The notes under the pieces are model-generated. The model was given only the letters and a program-made list of their open reading frames with translations, was not told where the DNA came from and searched no databases. The position numbers were made by a program, and so were the translations under genes. From assembly GCA_965215995.1 (NCBI GenBank), contig OZ244128.1:4898001-4962000 (forward strand): 64,000 bases of DNA. The letters run 5' to 3'. The DNA is from SZUA-309 sp965215995. Lineage in GTDB: Bacteria; Pseudomonadota; Gammaproteobacteria; Pseudomonadales; Azotimanducaceae. Position 1 is the stretch's first letter, and each line of letters starts with the position of its first letter. This document shows, in pieces, positions 42,167-50,830 of this stretch.

Positions 42167-43501
42167 ATGGACACCATATCGGCTTTGCAGCCGGAGAAGC
42201 CGCCGCTGGGCGCGTGGTATCTGGTCACTGCTGGGGGAATGTCTTCGGTAAAGATTACCGATGGGCTGACTTTCACTGAAGAAAAGACTCATGAGGGCAG
42301 GCAACTTGCTCTGATGCCCCGGTGCGCGGAAGTGACCGAGGACGAGAGCAAGGAAGAAGGCCTGATCCGGTTCCGGGTGGATGCATCCGGAATCTGGTTA
42401 ACCGTCTGTCACGCGCAGTGGCGGTTATCCGGTTCTGAGGGGGTGGTTGTCCGGCCGTTTCCGGTTTTTCGACCGGTGGACCTGTATTTTGATAACTCCG
42501 TGGTCCACCTGCGGCCAGACATTACCAGTGTGGAATGCGATCGGGCGATCGAGCTGTCACTGGAGCCCGTTCCGGAAGGCGCTCAGCCGTTACTGAGCCG
42601 GACGAGCATCCGGCAGCTGCAGACTCGGCTGAACGAGTCTCAGCAGGGTAACGCCGCGGCAGTCCGGGAGAATCCCTCTACAGACCCACTGGCGGTCATC
42701 TCGCCGCTACCGGAACCCGGTTTCAGGAAGATTACCGGGCAGGGGCGGCCGTCTTCGATACGACTCTTCCCCGATCCCGCGACCCGGGGGGAGATTCCGT
42801 TACTGACGGACACCGTAGCCCCGGGCGACCGCATAAAAGGTCTGGTCTCTGTAGATTCTGACCTTCGTGTGGGCGAGCCGGCTCCTCTGCAGGATGTTCC
42901 AGTCACAAAGTTTGACGAGGTGGTCCCTGATCTGGCGCTGGCAGCCGCAGAAGTGGAAGCTCGTGAGCTGGACGAAAAGGCGATAGCGGCGACCCCCGAG
43001 CTGAGGGAGCCTGAGCGGGTTCACACCGAAGATGTCGACGAAGCCAAACCAAAGCGTCGGACCTTTGCCCGCCTGGTGGCGTTTGCGATCGCCGTGTTCA
43101 TGGTGAGTACCGATCTTCCCAGGATCCCCACCGCTGGGGGAACGGGCGAAGAGAGGAGCTCGCTTCCACTTCATGCCGTCGATCTCGCACCTGCAACACC
43201 CACCGAGGCAACCACCACCGAGGCGACAACCACAGAGGCAACAACTTCCGAGGTGCTCCAGATCGAGCCAACCGGTCAACCGGAAACATCCCGGCAGCTG
43301 ATGGATGCCGTACAGGCCCTGCTCGACAGCAAGAGTCCGACGGATCCTGTGACCCGCCAGTTTGTCGAGGATGCGATCCGAGTCGTCAACGAGGCAGAAT
43401 CAACGCCTGACGAGCACAATCAGCCCACCACCACAGGCTCTGCCGGTATGGTTTCGGAGCCCTCGTCTGAAACGCCAGAGAGCGCGAATAGCCGTATTTA
43501 G
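42167..43501 (+). CDS. Single-pass membrane protein of unknown function in the polysaccharide locus
   Basis: 444 residues, no family recognised. Residues 10-130 are a beta-rich domain (WYLVTAGGMSSVKI, LIRFRVDASGIWLTVCHA, VVRPFPVFRPVDLYFDNS) that could be an FHA-like or other beta-sandwich, with no FHA signature visible. A charged, mostly disordered segment follows. One membrane helix lies near 304-320 just after KPKRRTF, so the first 300 residues should be cytoplasmic. The outer tail has a TTTEA tandem repeat and a short helical region. It sits 169 bases before the export gene, alone between two operons. It may link regulation or assembly inside to the export complex, but that is a guess. Confidence 0.7.
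   Translation: MDTISALQPEKPPLGAWYLVTAGGMSSVKITDGLTFTEEKTHEGRQLALMPRCAEVTEDESKEEGLIRFRVDASGIWLTVCHAQWRLSGSEGVVVRPFPVFRPVDLYFDNSVVHLRPDITSVECDRAIELSLEPVPEGAQPLLSRTSIRQLQTRLNESQQGNAAAVRENPSTDPLAVISPLPEPGFRKITGQGRPSSIRLFPDPATRGEIPLLTDTVAPGDRIKGLVSVDSDLRVGEPAPLQDVPVTKFDEVVPDLALAAAEVEARELDEKAIAATPELREPERVHTEDVDEAKPKRRTFARLVAFAIAVFMVSTDLPRIPTAGGTGEERSSLPLHAVDLAPATPTEATTTEATTTEATTSEVLQIEPTGQPETSRQLMDAVQALLDSKSPTDPVTRQFVEDAIRVVNEAESTPDEHNQPTTTGSAGMVSEPSSETPESANSRI
43196..43255 (+). repeat. 15-base tandem repeat coding for Thr/Glu/Ala units
   Basis: Four consecutive 15-base units (43196-43210, 43211-43225, 43226-43240, 43241-43255), with the first base triplet and the GAG triplet best kept. They encode the low-complexity ATPTEATTTEATTTEATTSE region of the protein at 42167. 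The length may vary between strains. Confidence 0.7.
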
Positions 43502-43670
43502 CTTATAGGCAAGTTACATATGGGGCACAGGAAGAATCCTGGGATGGTGTAGCCTCCTTGCTGTCGGAAACGAACAGGTTTTCGGCCATTCAACGTCCCT
43601 GGTGCAATCGACTAGACAAAGAGAATCAAAGAGTTACAGGCACAAGCTAACAGGGATGCGAGAGACAACT

Positions 43671-44282
43671 ATGCTGAGAGAACGTATGGGTGGCAAGAAC
43701 GCCGGATTAGCCGTCTACCTAGAGAATAGTTACCTGCAGATAGTTGCAGCGGTGCTGCTGCTACTGGCGCTGGTGCCCAATGGCTGGTCGGAAGCGATGC
43801 CTGATTACCGGATCAGTGCAGAAGATCTGCTGGAAATATCGGTCTGGAAAGAGGAAGACCTGCAGAAGGAAGTCATCGTCCGGCCGGATGGTGGGATATC
43901 GTTTCCCCTCGCCGGCAATGTCCAGGCGGCCGGCCTGACGCCGCACGAGCTCGAGGAGTCCATCAGTCGGGGTTTGCAGGAGTTCATTCCGGACGCAGTG
44001 GTGACGGTGTCCGTGCTGGAAATCCGCGGACTACGAATTTACGTGTCGGGTAACGTCACAGCACCCGGGCAGTACACGGTCGGCCGGTATGTCGATGTTC
44101 TGCAGGCCATTACCCTCGCCGGTGGGCTGACGCCGTTCGCGGATAGGAACAGCATCCGTGTGATCCGCAGAGACGAAGAGGGCGAAAGGGTGTTCAGATT
44201 CAACTACGGTCAGGTGCAGCGTGGCGTGAATCTCGAGCAGAATATCCTCCTTCAGCCGGATGATGTGGTGGTAGTGCCATGA
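43671..44282 (+). CDS. Wza-like polysaccharide export protein, XrtA-associated type
   Basis: 203 residues from ATG 43671, selected because GAGAG stands nine bases upstream; earlier in-frame starts (43602 GTG, 43656 ATG) exist. A hydrophobic segment ends LVPNGWSEA, a signal peptide without lipobox Cys. The polysaccharide export domain begins DYRISAEDLLEISVWKEEDL and contains VRPDGGISFPLAGNVQAAGLT; a SLBB domain follows (IYVSGNVTAPGQYTV...LAGGLTPFA). It is much shorter than E. coli Wza, as usual in XrtA-linked loci. It forms part of the periplasmic/outer-membrane export path. The stop overlaps the next start as ATGA. Confidence 0.88.
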   Translation: MLRERMGGKNAGLAVYLENSYLQIVAAVLLLLALVPNGWSEAMPDYRISAEDLLEISVWKEEDLQKEVIVRPDGGISFPLAGNVQAAGLTPHELEESISRGLQEFIPDAVVTVSVLEIRGLRIYVSGNVTAPGQYTVGRYVDVLQAITLAGGLTPFADRNSIRVIRRDEEGERVFRFNYGQVQRGVNLEQNILLQPDDVVVVP

Positions 44283-45571
44283 CGAGACTTTCAGTGTTCA
44301 AGCGCGCGGCGGTTCAGCTGCTGACCGCGTTGGGTTTGTGCCTGACGGCGTTGGGTGCCCAGGCGGTATGGCTGGTGGACCCACTGGTCGAGGCATCCAC
44401 CGGCTATGACGACAATGTCCGGCTTTCTAACGTTGCCGTCGAAGACGCTTTCATGACCGACGTTGCGGGTGAAATCAGACTGCGGCAGGTGACAGAGCAG
44501 TCTGAAATCAGTGCGCTGTTAGGGGCCTCGTACCTTGCCTATGTCGAGACGGACGCGGATCTGGACAACGAAGACGCTCAGTACCTGGCACTGGATGCCA
44601 GACGGATCCTGCAGACGGCCAGTTTCGGGATCCGTGGGCGCTACACACGGGATCTGATTCTCCGGCGCCTGGCACCCATTCCCGGTGTTTTGTCCGCGGC
44701 GCCCGGAACGGCGGCGCCGGAAACGGAGATCGAGGAGATCCCGCTCATCGATCCGTTCGATGAGTTGGATGTGGAGACGAATGCCACCATTGATCAGGTA
44801 CGACGGCAGCGCTGGGGCGTTGAACCCTACCTCAACTGGAATTTCAGTGAGCGTGACACGCTCAACATCGCATACAGGTACTACGACCGAAGCTTTAAAG
44901 ACGGTGAGCTGGCAGGATTGCGCGATACCACGGAGTCAGAGATTCTCGTCGGCGTGGAGCGGCAGATCAGCCCACGGTTGACCGGAGGCCTCCGATTTGG
45001 CTTCGCCAATTACACCGCAGAGGGACTTGGTACGCAGGAAGATGGTGAAGCGGACAACTACACAGGTCGGATCGGCCTCAACTATCTCATCAACCTGCGG
45101 ACCAGATTGACCGTCGACATCGGGGCCAGTCACTCGGAGAACGATGTGATCGGTGTCAGCGAAACCGAGGCGATCTGGGACCTGCGTCTGACCCGTGACA
45201 TGCCGGCGAGCAGAATCCTCGTCGGTTGGAACAGAGATACGGAACCCAGTGTTTTTGGTGGTCTGATCAGGGCGGACAGAATCATTGCCAGCTATCAGCA
45301 GTCCCTGTCCGAGCGCTGGGAGATCAGTCTGGATGCCTATGCATACCAGACCCGATCCGTCGGGACGGCGGGCACCGACAGAGACAACCGGGAGTATATT
45401 GACTTCGCCCCCCGAATTACCTGGCGGATGAATCCGTCCTGGAATCTGGGTGCGCTTTATCGATACCGGTGGTCGGAACGGACTTTCGATGAAGCCGGTC
45501 AGTTCGCCGGCTCAGCCGATGGCAATATCATTTCGCTGTTTATCAGCTACCAGCCGCCGCGGCGCTTATAG
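44279..45571 (+). CDS. Outer-membrane beta-barrel protein, probable polysaccharide export partner
   Basis: 430 residues with a signal peptide of about 29 residues (ALGAQA end). The rest alternates hydrophobic and polar residues with aromatic ends, as for a beta-barrel (SISAL..., YTRDLIL, SLSERWEISLDAYAYQTRSV), and ends with LFISYQPPRRL, an aromatic C-terminal strand. The start WLVDPLVEASTGYDDNVRLS is like the outer-membrane proteins found with XrtA/PEP-CTERM polysaccharide genes (TIGR03016-like, from memory). It may help the polymer across the outer membrane. Overlap of four bases with the export gene shows coupling. Confidence 0.78.
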   Translation: MTRLSVFKRAAVQLLTALGLCLTALGAQAVWLVDPLVEASTGYDDNVRLSNVAVEDAFMTDVAGEIRLRQVTEQSEISALLGASYLAYVETDADLDNEDAQYLALDARRILQTASFGIRGRYTRDLILRRLAPIPGVLSAAPGTAAPETEIEEIPLIDPFDELDVETNATIDQVRRQRWGVEPYLNWNFSERDTLNIAYRYYDRSFKDGELAGLRDTTESEILVGVERQISPRLTGGLRFGFANYTAEGLGTQEDGEADNYTGRIGLNYLINLRTRLTVDIGASHSENDVIGVSETEAIWDLRLTRDMPASRILVGWNRDTEPSVFGGLIRADRIIASYQQSLSERWEISLDAYAYQTRSVGTAGTDRDNREYIDFAPRITWRMNPSWNLGALYRYRWSERTFDEAGQFAGSADGNIISLFISYQPPRRL

Positions 45572-45588
45572 GAATTTGAGGGCAACCG

Positions 45589-47211
45589 ATGGCATCAATA
45601 GAACCAATGATGAGTCTGGGTGACTACTGGGAGATCATAAAGCGCAGAAATATCGCGTTTATTCTGCCTTTTACCGTGGTCCTTGCGATCGCGGGCACAT
45701 TGGCATTCATGCTGCCGCCCACCTATCGCTCCGAAGCCACTTTCCTCGTTCAGCGCCAGTCAGTCCCACAGAACATGGTGGCAACGACGATCAACAGCTA
45801 CGTTGAGGAGCAGATCGAGCAGATCCGGCAACGCCTGGTAACCCGTACGAACCTTCTCGAGATCGCCGAGAATTTCAACCTGTATCAGGAAGAGCTGGCA
45901 AACGATCGGGACGAAACCATCCGCAAGATGCGCCAGGACGTAGAAGTCGAGATGCTCGATGTTCGAGCGTCAGATCCGGATCGCCGAACCAGCGAACAGG
46001 TGACCACAATCGCGTTCACGGTGGCGTTCAGTGCGCCTGACGCGGTCATTGCCCGCGATGCAACCAACGAGCTCGCCGATCGTTTCCTGGAAGAGCATGA
46101 AGCCCGAAGAGATTCGCAAGCCGAAGAAGTGGAATTGTTTCTCGCTGAACAGGCGGCGGAGCTCGAGGAGGAAATCGCCAGTCTCGAAGCCGAGCTCGCC
46201 AGCTTCAAGCAGGAAGAGCTGCGCCAGCTGCCCGAGCTGATGAGTACCAACCTTCGTTTGTTCGAGAACGCCGAACAGGACATCGAGCAGGCTGAATTGC
46301 GCATTCGCGAGCTGCGCGAGCAGATAAACGTCACCAGAGCAGAGCTTTCCCTGACACCACCGTACGAATCCAGGCTGAACGCGGATGGAGAGCGGGTCAT
46401 GAGTGCCAGCGAACGGCTGAGCGTGTTGACCGCCGAGTACTTCACAGCGTCAGCGCGCTACTCATCGCAGCATCCGGATATCCGTCGTTTGCAGCGTGAT
46501 ATTCGCCTGCTGACCGACCAGCTCGGGGGCAACCAGATCAATGCCGATCAGATGCTGGCTGATCTGGTCAATCTGGAAGATCAGCTCAGGACCGCCCGAC
46601 TCAGTTACGGTGAAGCCCACCCGGAGGTTCAAGGTCTTGAACGGGAGGTGTCGGTGATGCAACGCCAGTTTCAGCAGAAGGTCTCGGAAGTGGTCACCCG
46701 ATCCGGCGTGCAGGCTGCCGCTCCGGACAACCCCCGGTATGTAGCGCTGGCGACCCAGCTCGAATCCAATGAGTCCGCGCTTGCTGCGGAGCAATCGAAG
46801 CTGGGCGATCTGCGTAAGCGCCTCGCCGAGTATGAGGCCAGACTTTTTCAGACACCGGCTGTGGAACGGGACTTCCGATCGATCACCAGAAACTACGAAA
46901 CGGCACTCGCCCAGTACGCGGAATTGAGAGAGAAGCAACGAGGGGCCGAGCTTGCCAGAAAGCTCGAGTCCGGCGAGAGCGGCGAGAAGTTCATCCTTGC
47001 CGGTTCGGCCTACCTGCCGGTGCTTCCAGATAGCCCGAACCGGATCGGTATCATTTTGCTGGGTTTCTTCCTCGCGGGTGTTGCCGGCATCGGCTTTGTC
47101 GTGATGACGGAGTACCTGGATAAGACAGTGAGAAGCGCGCGGGTGGTCGCTGCCACGCTGGGCGCACCGCCTCTGGTCGTCATCCCCAGGGTGCGAGCCA
47201 ACAGGCGCTAG
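45589..47211 (+). CDS. Wzz/GumC-like polysaccharide chain-length determinant
   Basis: 540 residues. Membrane helix 1 near 22-42, then the Wzz-type stretch PPTYRSEATFLVQRQSVPQNM, a long periplasmic coiled coil (about 160-390) with EELRQLPELMS and LEREVSVMQRQFQQK, and the GumC-like PAVERDFRSITRNYE motif. Membrane helix 2 is near 482-504. It lacks a fused kinase domain; the kinase-like partner is the next gene. It regulates polymer length and helps co-polymerise. It starts 17 bases after the barrel gene. Confidence 0.92.
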   Translation: MASIEPMMSLGDYWEIIKRRNIAFILPFTVVLAIAGTLAFMLPPTYRSEATFLVQRQSVPQNMVATTINSYVEEQIEQIRQRLVTRTNLLEIAENFNLYQEELANDRDETIRKMRQDVEVEMLDVRASDPDRRTSEQVTTIAFTVAFSAPDAVIARDATNELADRFLEEHEARRDSQAEEVELFLAEQAAELEEEIASLEAELASFKQEELRQLPELMSTNLRLFENAEQDIEQAELRIRELREQINVTRAELSLTPPYESRLNADGERVMSASERLSVLTAEYFTASARYSSQHPDIRRLQRDIRLLTDQLGGNQINADQMLADLVNLEDQLRTARLSYGEAHPEVQGLEREVSVMQRQFQQKVSEVVTRSGVQAAAPDNPRYVALATQLESNESALAAEQSKLGDLRKRLAEYEARLFQTPAVERDFRSITRNYETALAQYAELREKQRGAELARKLESGESGEKFILAGSAYLPVLPDSPNRIGIILLGFFLAGVAGIGFVVMTEYLDKTVRSARVVAATLGAPPLVVIPRVRANRR

Positions 47212-47260
47212 ATAGAGCTTCGCACGGTCGTCCGCGAGCAGTAACAGACGGAGTACGACG

Positions 47261-48106
47261 ATGGATCATTTCAGCAAAGCAATCGAAAACGCTGAGCGCC
47301 AGGGCCACAGCGTCAAGGATTGGGTTCGGCCCGCGCCGACCCGGGCTGCTGCCAGACCCGGCGGCGCTGCGCAGCTCCAGATTGCCTCGAGATCGGTCAA
47401 CTTCGACCCTGATCATTTACGGTCGCACAGGATACTGAGCGGTCTTGGCACGGACGATCCGGCCATTGCGGACAAGTACCGACTGCTCCGGACTCAGCTG
47501 TTGCAGAAGATGCGTGCCCAGGGGTGGTCACGACTGGCGGTAACCAGCGTCCACCCGAAGGCTGGCAAGACGATGAATTCCATCAATCTGGCCATATCCA
47601 TTGCTCGTGATGGCAACCAACGGGTCGTACTGATCGATGTGGATGTGCGCAAGCCGTCCATTGGGGAAGAACTCGGCCTGGAAGACTCCCTGGGGCTGAT
47701 TGACTATCTATCTGGTGAGGCCGAGATGAGTGAGATAGCGGTGGCCTCCGAGGAGATCCCGAATCTTACGATCGTACCCGGACGTCGTCTGTCGCCAGAT
47801 GAGGTGGCGCCGGAGCGACTGAGTTCGCAGCGCATGCTCGATTTCCTCAACATGATCAACGCCGGTAGCGAACCGACGATCGTTCTCGCCGATCTTCCGC
47901 CGCTGTTCGTTGGGGACGATGTGATCCTCCTCGGCGAGCACATGGACTGCGTGCTGCTGGTCGTGGAAGAAGGCGTTACGGAGATCGAGGATCTCAAGAA
48001 GGCAGGTGAGATGTTGCAGCCGTTCAATCTGATCGGCTCGGTGTTGAACAAGTCAGCCGAAAAGCGACAAGAATTCAGTGGCTACTACCACACGAGTTCC
48101 CGGTAG
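47261..48106 (+). CDS. Tyrosine-autokinase-like (BY-kinase/CpsD) ATPase
   Basis: 281 residues, ParA/MinD-type fold. Walker A lies at SVHPKAGKTMNS (about 96-107), Walker A' at VVLIDVDVRKPSI (122-134), Walker B at IVLADLPP. The C-terminus ends SGYYHTSSR; the run of tyrosines at the end of typical BY-kinases is not present, only two Tyr. It should regulate chain length together with the Wzz-like protein encoded 49 bases upstream. XrtA-associated members have similar modest tails. Whether it autophosphorylates is uncertain. Confidence 0.85.
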   Translation: MDHFSKAIENAERQGHSVKDWVRPAPTRAAARPGGAAQLQIASRSVNFDPDHLRSHRILSGLGTDDPAIADKYRLLRTQLLQKMRAQGWSRLAVTSVHPKAGKTMNSINLAISIARDGNQRVVLIDVDVRKPSIGEELGLEDSLGLIDYLSGEAEMSEIAVASEEIPNLTIVPGRRLSPDEVAPERLSSQRMLDFLNMINAGSEPTIVLADLPPLFVGDDVILLGEHMDCVLLVVEEGVTEIEDLKKAGEMLQPFNLIGSVLNKSAEKRQEFSGYYHTSSR

Positions 48107-48123
48107 GACTGGAGTAGTTAGCA

Positions 48124-49047
48124 GTGTACGAAGCATTTTACGGCTTTCAGCGTCAACCGTTTACGAACATCCCGGATCCGGACTGTCTGTATCTCAGCGG
48201 GCACCATCAGCAGGCGCTCTCAGTTCTTCGCTATGCACTCAGCACTCGAGCCGGTTTCTGCGTGGTCACGGGCAACGTCGGTGCCGGTAAGACCACTCTG
48301 GTACGTAACCTGCTGAAGGACGTCTCCGGGGAACTGGAAATCGGCCTGGTGAGCAATACTCAGTGTGAGAGTTTCGAAGAGCTCATGCGCTGGATTCTGC
48401 TCGCGTTTGATCTCGACTATCGCGGTAAAGACAAGATCGAGATGTACGAAGAGCTGGTCAACTACGCGATTGAGATGTTCAACCAGGGCCGGCCTGTGAC
48501 CCTGGTGATCGACGAGGCCCAGCATCTGGGTGCCAGCAACTTAGAACAGCTCAGAATGCTCTCGAATGTGAACACCGAGAAAGGTCTGATCCTGCAGACC
48601 ATTCTCGTCGGCCAACCCGAACTCTGGGATCTGCTACGCCGGCCGGAGCTGCAGCAGTTCACGCAACGGATCTCATATGACTACTACCTTGCGCCTCTTC
48701 CGGACGTGGAAAGCGTGCGCGCGTATGTGGAGCATCGACTGACCTACGCAGGTGCCAATCGCCAGGTTTTTGAAGACGAAACCTATGGAGAGATCTTCCG
48801 GAGCACTGGTGGCGTTCCCCGCCTGATCAATCTGATCTGTGATACTGCGCTGGTTTACGGCTTTGCAGACGAGCAGGAAACCATCGGTCTGGAGATCGTC
48901 AAAAAGGTCGTCGCCGACAAAGCGAACAGCGTGGCCCCGGTTGTCACGGAACCTGTAGCGTTGAAGGGTGACCGATCGAAGCGCAAGAAAGGCGGGCCGT
49001 CGACGATCGAGCGCGCGGTCATACAGCGCAAGACCAAAAGCAGCTGA
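48124..49047 (+). CDS. ExeA-like AAA ATPase of XrtA polysaccharide loci
   Basis: 307 residues from GTG 48124, beginning MYEAFYGFQRQPFTNIPDPD, the standard start of this family. Walker A GNVGAGKTTL at 50-59, Walker B VTLVIDEAQHL, sensor-type QTILVGQPELWDLLRRPELQQFTQRI. This class (GspA/ExeA) drives assembly of envelope complexes; the XrtA-associated version is encoded next to the chain-length and tyrosine-kinase genes, as seen here (17 bases after the kinase). Its lack of a peptidoglycan-binding C-terminus fits a cytoplasmic role. Confidence 0.88.
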   Translation: MYEAFYGFQRQPFTNIPDPDCLYLSGHHQQALSVLRYALSTRAGFCVVTGNVGAGKTTLVRNLLKDVSGELEIGLVSNTQCESFEELMRWILLAFDLDYRGKDKIEMYEELVNYAIEMFNQGRPVTLVIDEAQHLGASNLEQLRMLSNVNTEKGLILQTILVGQPELWDLLRRPELQQFTQRISYDYYLAPLPDVESVRAYVEHRLTYAGANRQVFEDETYGEIFRSTGGVPRLINLICDTALVYGFADEQETIGLEIVKKVVADKANSVAPVVTEPVALKGDRSKRKKGGPSTIERAVIQRKTKSS

Positions 49048-49070
49048 GTACAGAGGCTCCTTCAGCAGTC

Positions 49071-49844
49071 ATGAAAGCGATAATTCTTGCTGGTGGCTAT
49101 GGCACCAGGCTGTCTGAGGAAACGGTCGTCCGACCCAAGCCCATGGTGGAAGTGGGTGACCGGCCGATACTCTGGCACATCATGAAGCAATACAGCGCGC
49201 ACGGGATAAACGATTTCGTGATCTGTTGCGGCTACAAAGGCCACATGATCAAACAGTACTTCGCTGAGTACATGCTCTACACCGCCGACATGACGATTGA
49301 TCTCCGTGCGAACCGGGTGGACGTGCTCAGCAATGAAGCAGAACCCTGGTCTGTGACTCTGGTCGACACCGGAGAGAACTCGATGACCGGCGGTCGCCTA
49401 CGCCGGGTGCGGGACTACATTGGCGATGAGACCTTCTGCTTCACCTATGGTGACGGGGTGTCGGATGTGGACATCACCGCGTTGATTGCCTTCCACCGCG
49501 AACAGGGGAAGATAGCGACGCTCACGGCAACGCAACAACCCGGCCGGTTCGGGGCCTTCACGCTGAAGGATTCCGAGACCATGATCCGTTCGTTTCATGA
49601 GAAGCCGAAAGGTGACGGCGCCTGGATCAATGGCGGTTTCTTCGTCCTGGAACCGGCTGCGCTGGACTACGTAACGGGTGACGAGACCGTATGGGAGCGT
49701 GAGCCGATGGAAAAGCTTGCCCGCGATGGCGAGTTGGCAGCGTTCCGGCATGAGGGTTTCTGGCAGCCAATGGACACGCTGCGGGACAAGCATGTGCTCG
49801 AGGAGCTGTGGTCGTCCGGGAAAGCGCCCTGGAAGCAGTGGTGA
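49071..49844 (+). CDS. rfbF: Glucose-1-phosphate cytidylyltransferase
   Basis: 257 residues, the same length as Salmonella RfbF as I recall. Start KAIILAGGYGTRLSEETVVRPKPM is the nucleotidyltransferase signature with the catalytic Arg and Lys; FVICCGYKGHMIKQYF and YGDGVSDVDI are RfbF-specific. It makes CDP-glucose, the substrate for the RfbG encoded at 38154. It lies after the export genes, 23 bases from the ATPase stop, not with the rest of the route. Last base pairs overlap the next gene (GTGA). Confidence 0.95.
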   Translation: MKAIILAGGYGTRLSEETVVRPKPMVEVGDRPILWHIMKQYSAHGINDFVICCGYKGHMIKQYFAEYMLYTADMTIDLRANRVDVLSNEAEPWSVTLVDTGENSMTGGRLRRVRDYIGDETFCFTYGDGVSDVDITALIAFHREQGKIATLTATQQPGRFGAFTLKDSETMIRSFHEKPKGDGAWINGGFFVLEPAALDYVTGDETVWEREPMEKLARDGELAAFRHEGFWQPMDTLRDKHVLEELWSSGKAPWKQW

Positions 49845-50830
49845 CCAAACCCGTTCAGCAACCTCTGGTCAGCGTCGTAACGCCGGTCTACAACGGGGAA
49901 GCGTTTCTCGCCGAGACCATCGAAAGTGTTCTGACTCAGACTTACCAGAACTGGGAGTACTTCCTGCTGGACAATGCCAGCACGGACGGTAGCGCGGACA
50001 TCATTCGCCGCTACGCGGAACTGGATGAACGGATAAAGCCGCTTTCCAATCCGGAAACGCTGCCGATTCTTGAGAACTGGAACAGCGCCTTTCGTGCCCT
50101 CAGCGACCAGAGTCAATTCACCAAAGTCGTGCACGCTGACGATCTGCTGATGCCTGAATGTCTGGAGCGGATGGTTCGACTGGGGACTCAGCATCCAAGC
50201 GCTTCTGTGATCGCTGCCTACCGGTTGGACGGCAGAAGGGTAGACATGAACGTATTGCCCTATCCGCAGTCGTTCATCAGCGGCAGAGAGCTGTGCCGGT
50301 TGAGAATGCTTGGTCGATGCGGGGAGCCTTTCGGCTCGCCATCATCGATCATGTATCGTTCGGCAGATGTTCGGTCACGGCCGGATTTCTATCCCTTGGA
50401 CAATCGCCATGCGGACACCGAGATCTGCTATGAACTGCTCAGAGAGGGTGATTACGCGCTGGAGCATCAGGTGCTCACCTATACCCGCCACCACGAAGGT
50501 GCGGAAACCACGGAAGCGCGAAAGGACGGCAGCCATGGCATTGCCCGGCTTGAAATCGCAAGCAACTATGGCCGGTGTTTTCTAGCGCCCGAGGAAAGAC
50601 AACGGGCGATCGATATGCAGGCGGGCTATCACTACGTCTTTCTCGCGCGCCGCCCCTGGCGTTTTTTGACAGACAGAGCGTTCCGAGAGCAGCATCAGCA
50701 TGTGCTCAACTCGAACGGAAGCCCCTTCAGCTGGTCGAGGTTCGTTCTTGCGACTTTGAAAGAGTCTCTGAAGCGCACTCAGGCGGGCCTTATGGCATCA
50801 GGTCGACGACGACTCCAGTCCGACGCCTGA
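49841..50830 (+). CDS. Family 2 glycosyltransferase
   Basis: 329 residues, GT-A fold. SVVTPVYNGEAFLAETIESVL starts the nucleotide site, followed by YFLLDNASTDGSADII and the metal-binding VVHADDLLMPECLERM (Asp-Asp). The start GTG 49841 overlaps the rfbF stop (GTGA); the frame is open 11 codons further into rfbF. It adds one sugar from a nucleotide donor to the lipid-linked repeat; specificity unknown. It is the last gene of the export operon and converges with another family 2 gene, with a 33-base overlap. Confidence 0.9.
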   Translation: MTKPVQQPLVSVVTPVYNGEAFLAETIESVLTQTYQNWEYFLLDNASTDGSADIIRRYAELDERIKPLSNPETLPILENWNSAFRALSDQSQFTKVVHADDLLMPECLERMVRLGTQHPSASVIAAYRLDGRRVDMNVLPYPQSFISGRELCRLRMLGRCGEPFGSPSSIMYRSADVRSRPDFYPLDNRHADTEICYELLREGDYALEHQVLTYTRHHEGAETTEARKDGSHGIARLEIASNYGRCFLAPEERQRAIDMQAGYHYVFLARRPWRFLTDRAFREQHQHVLNSNGSPFSWSRFVLATLKESLKRTQAGLMASGRRRLQSDA

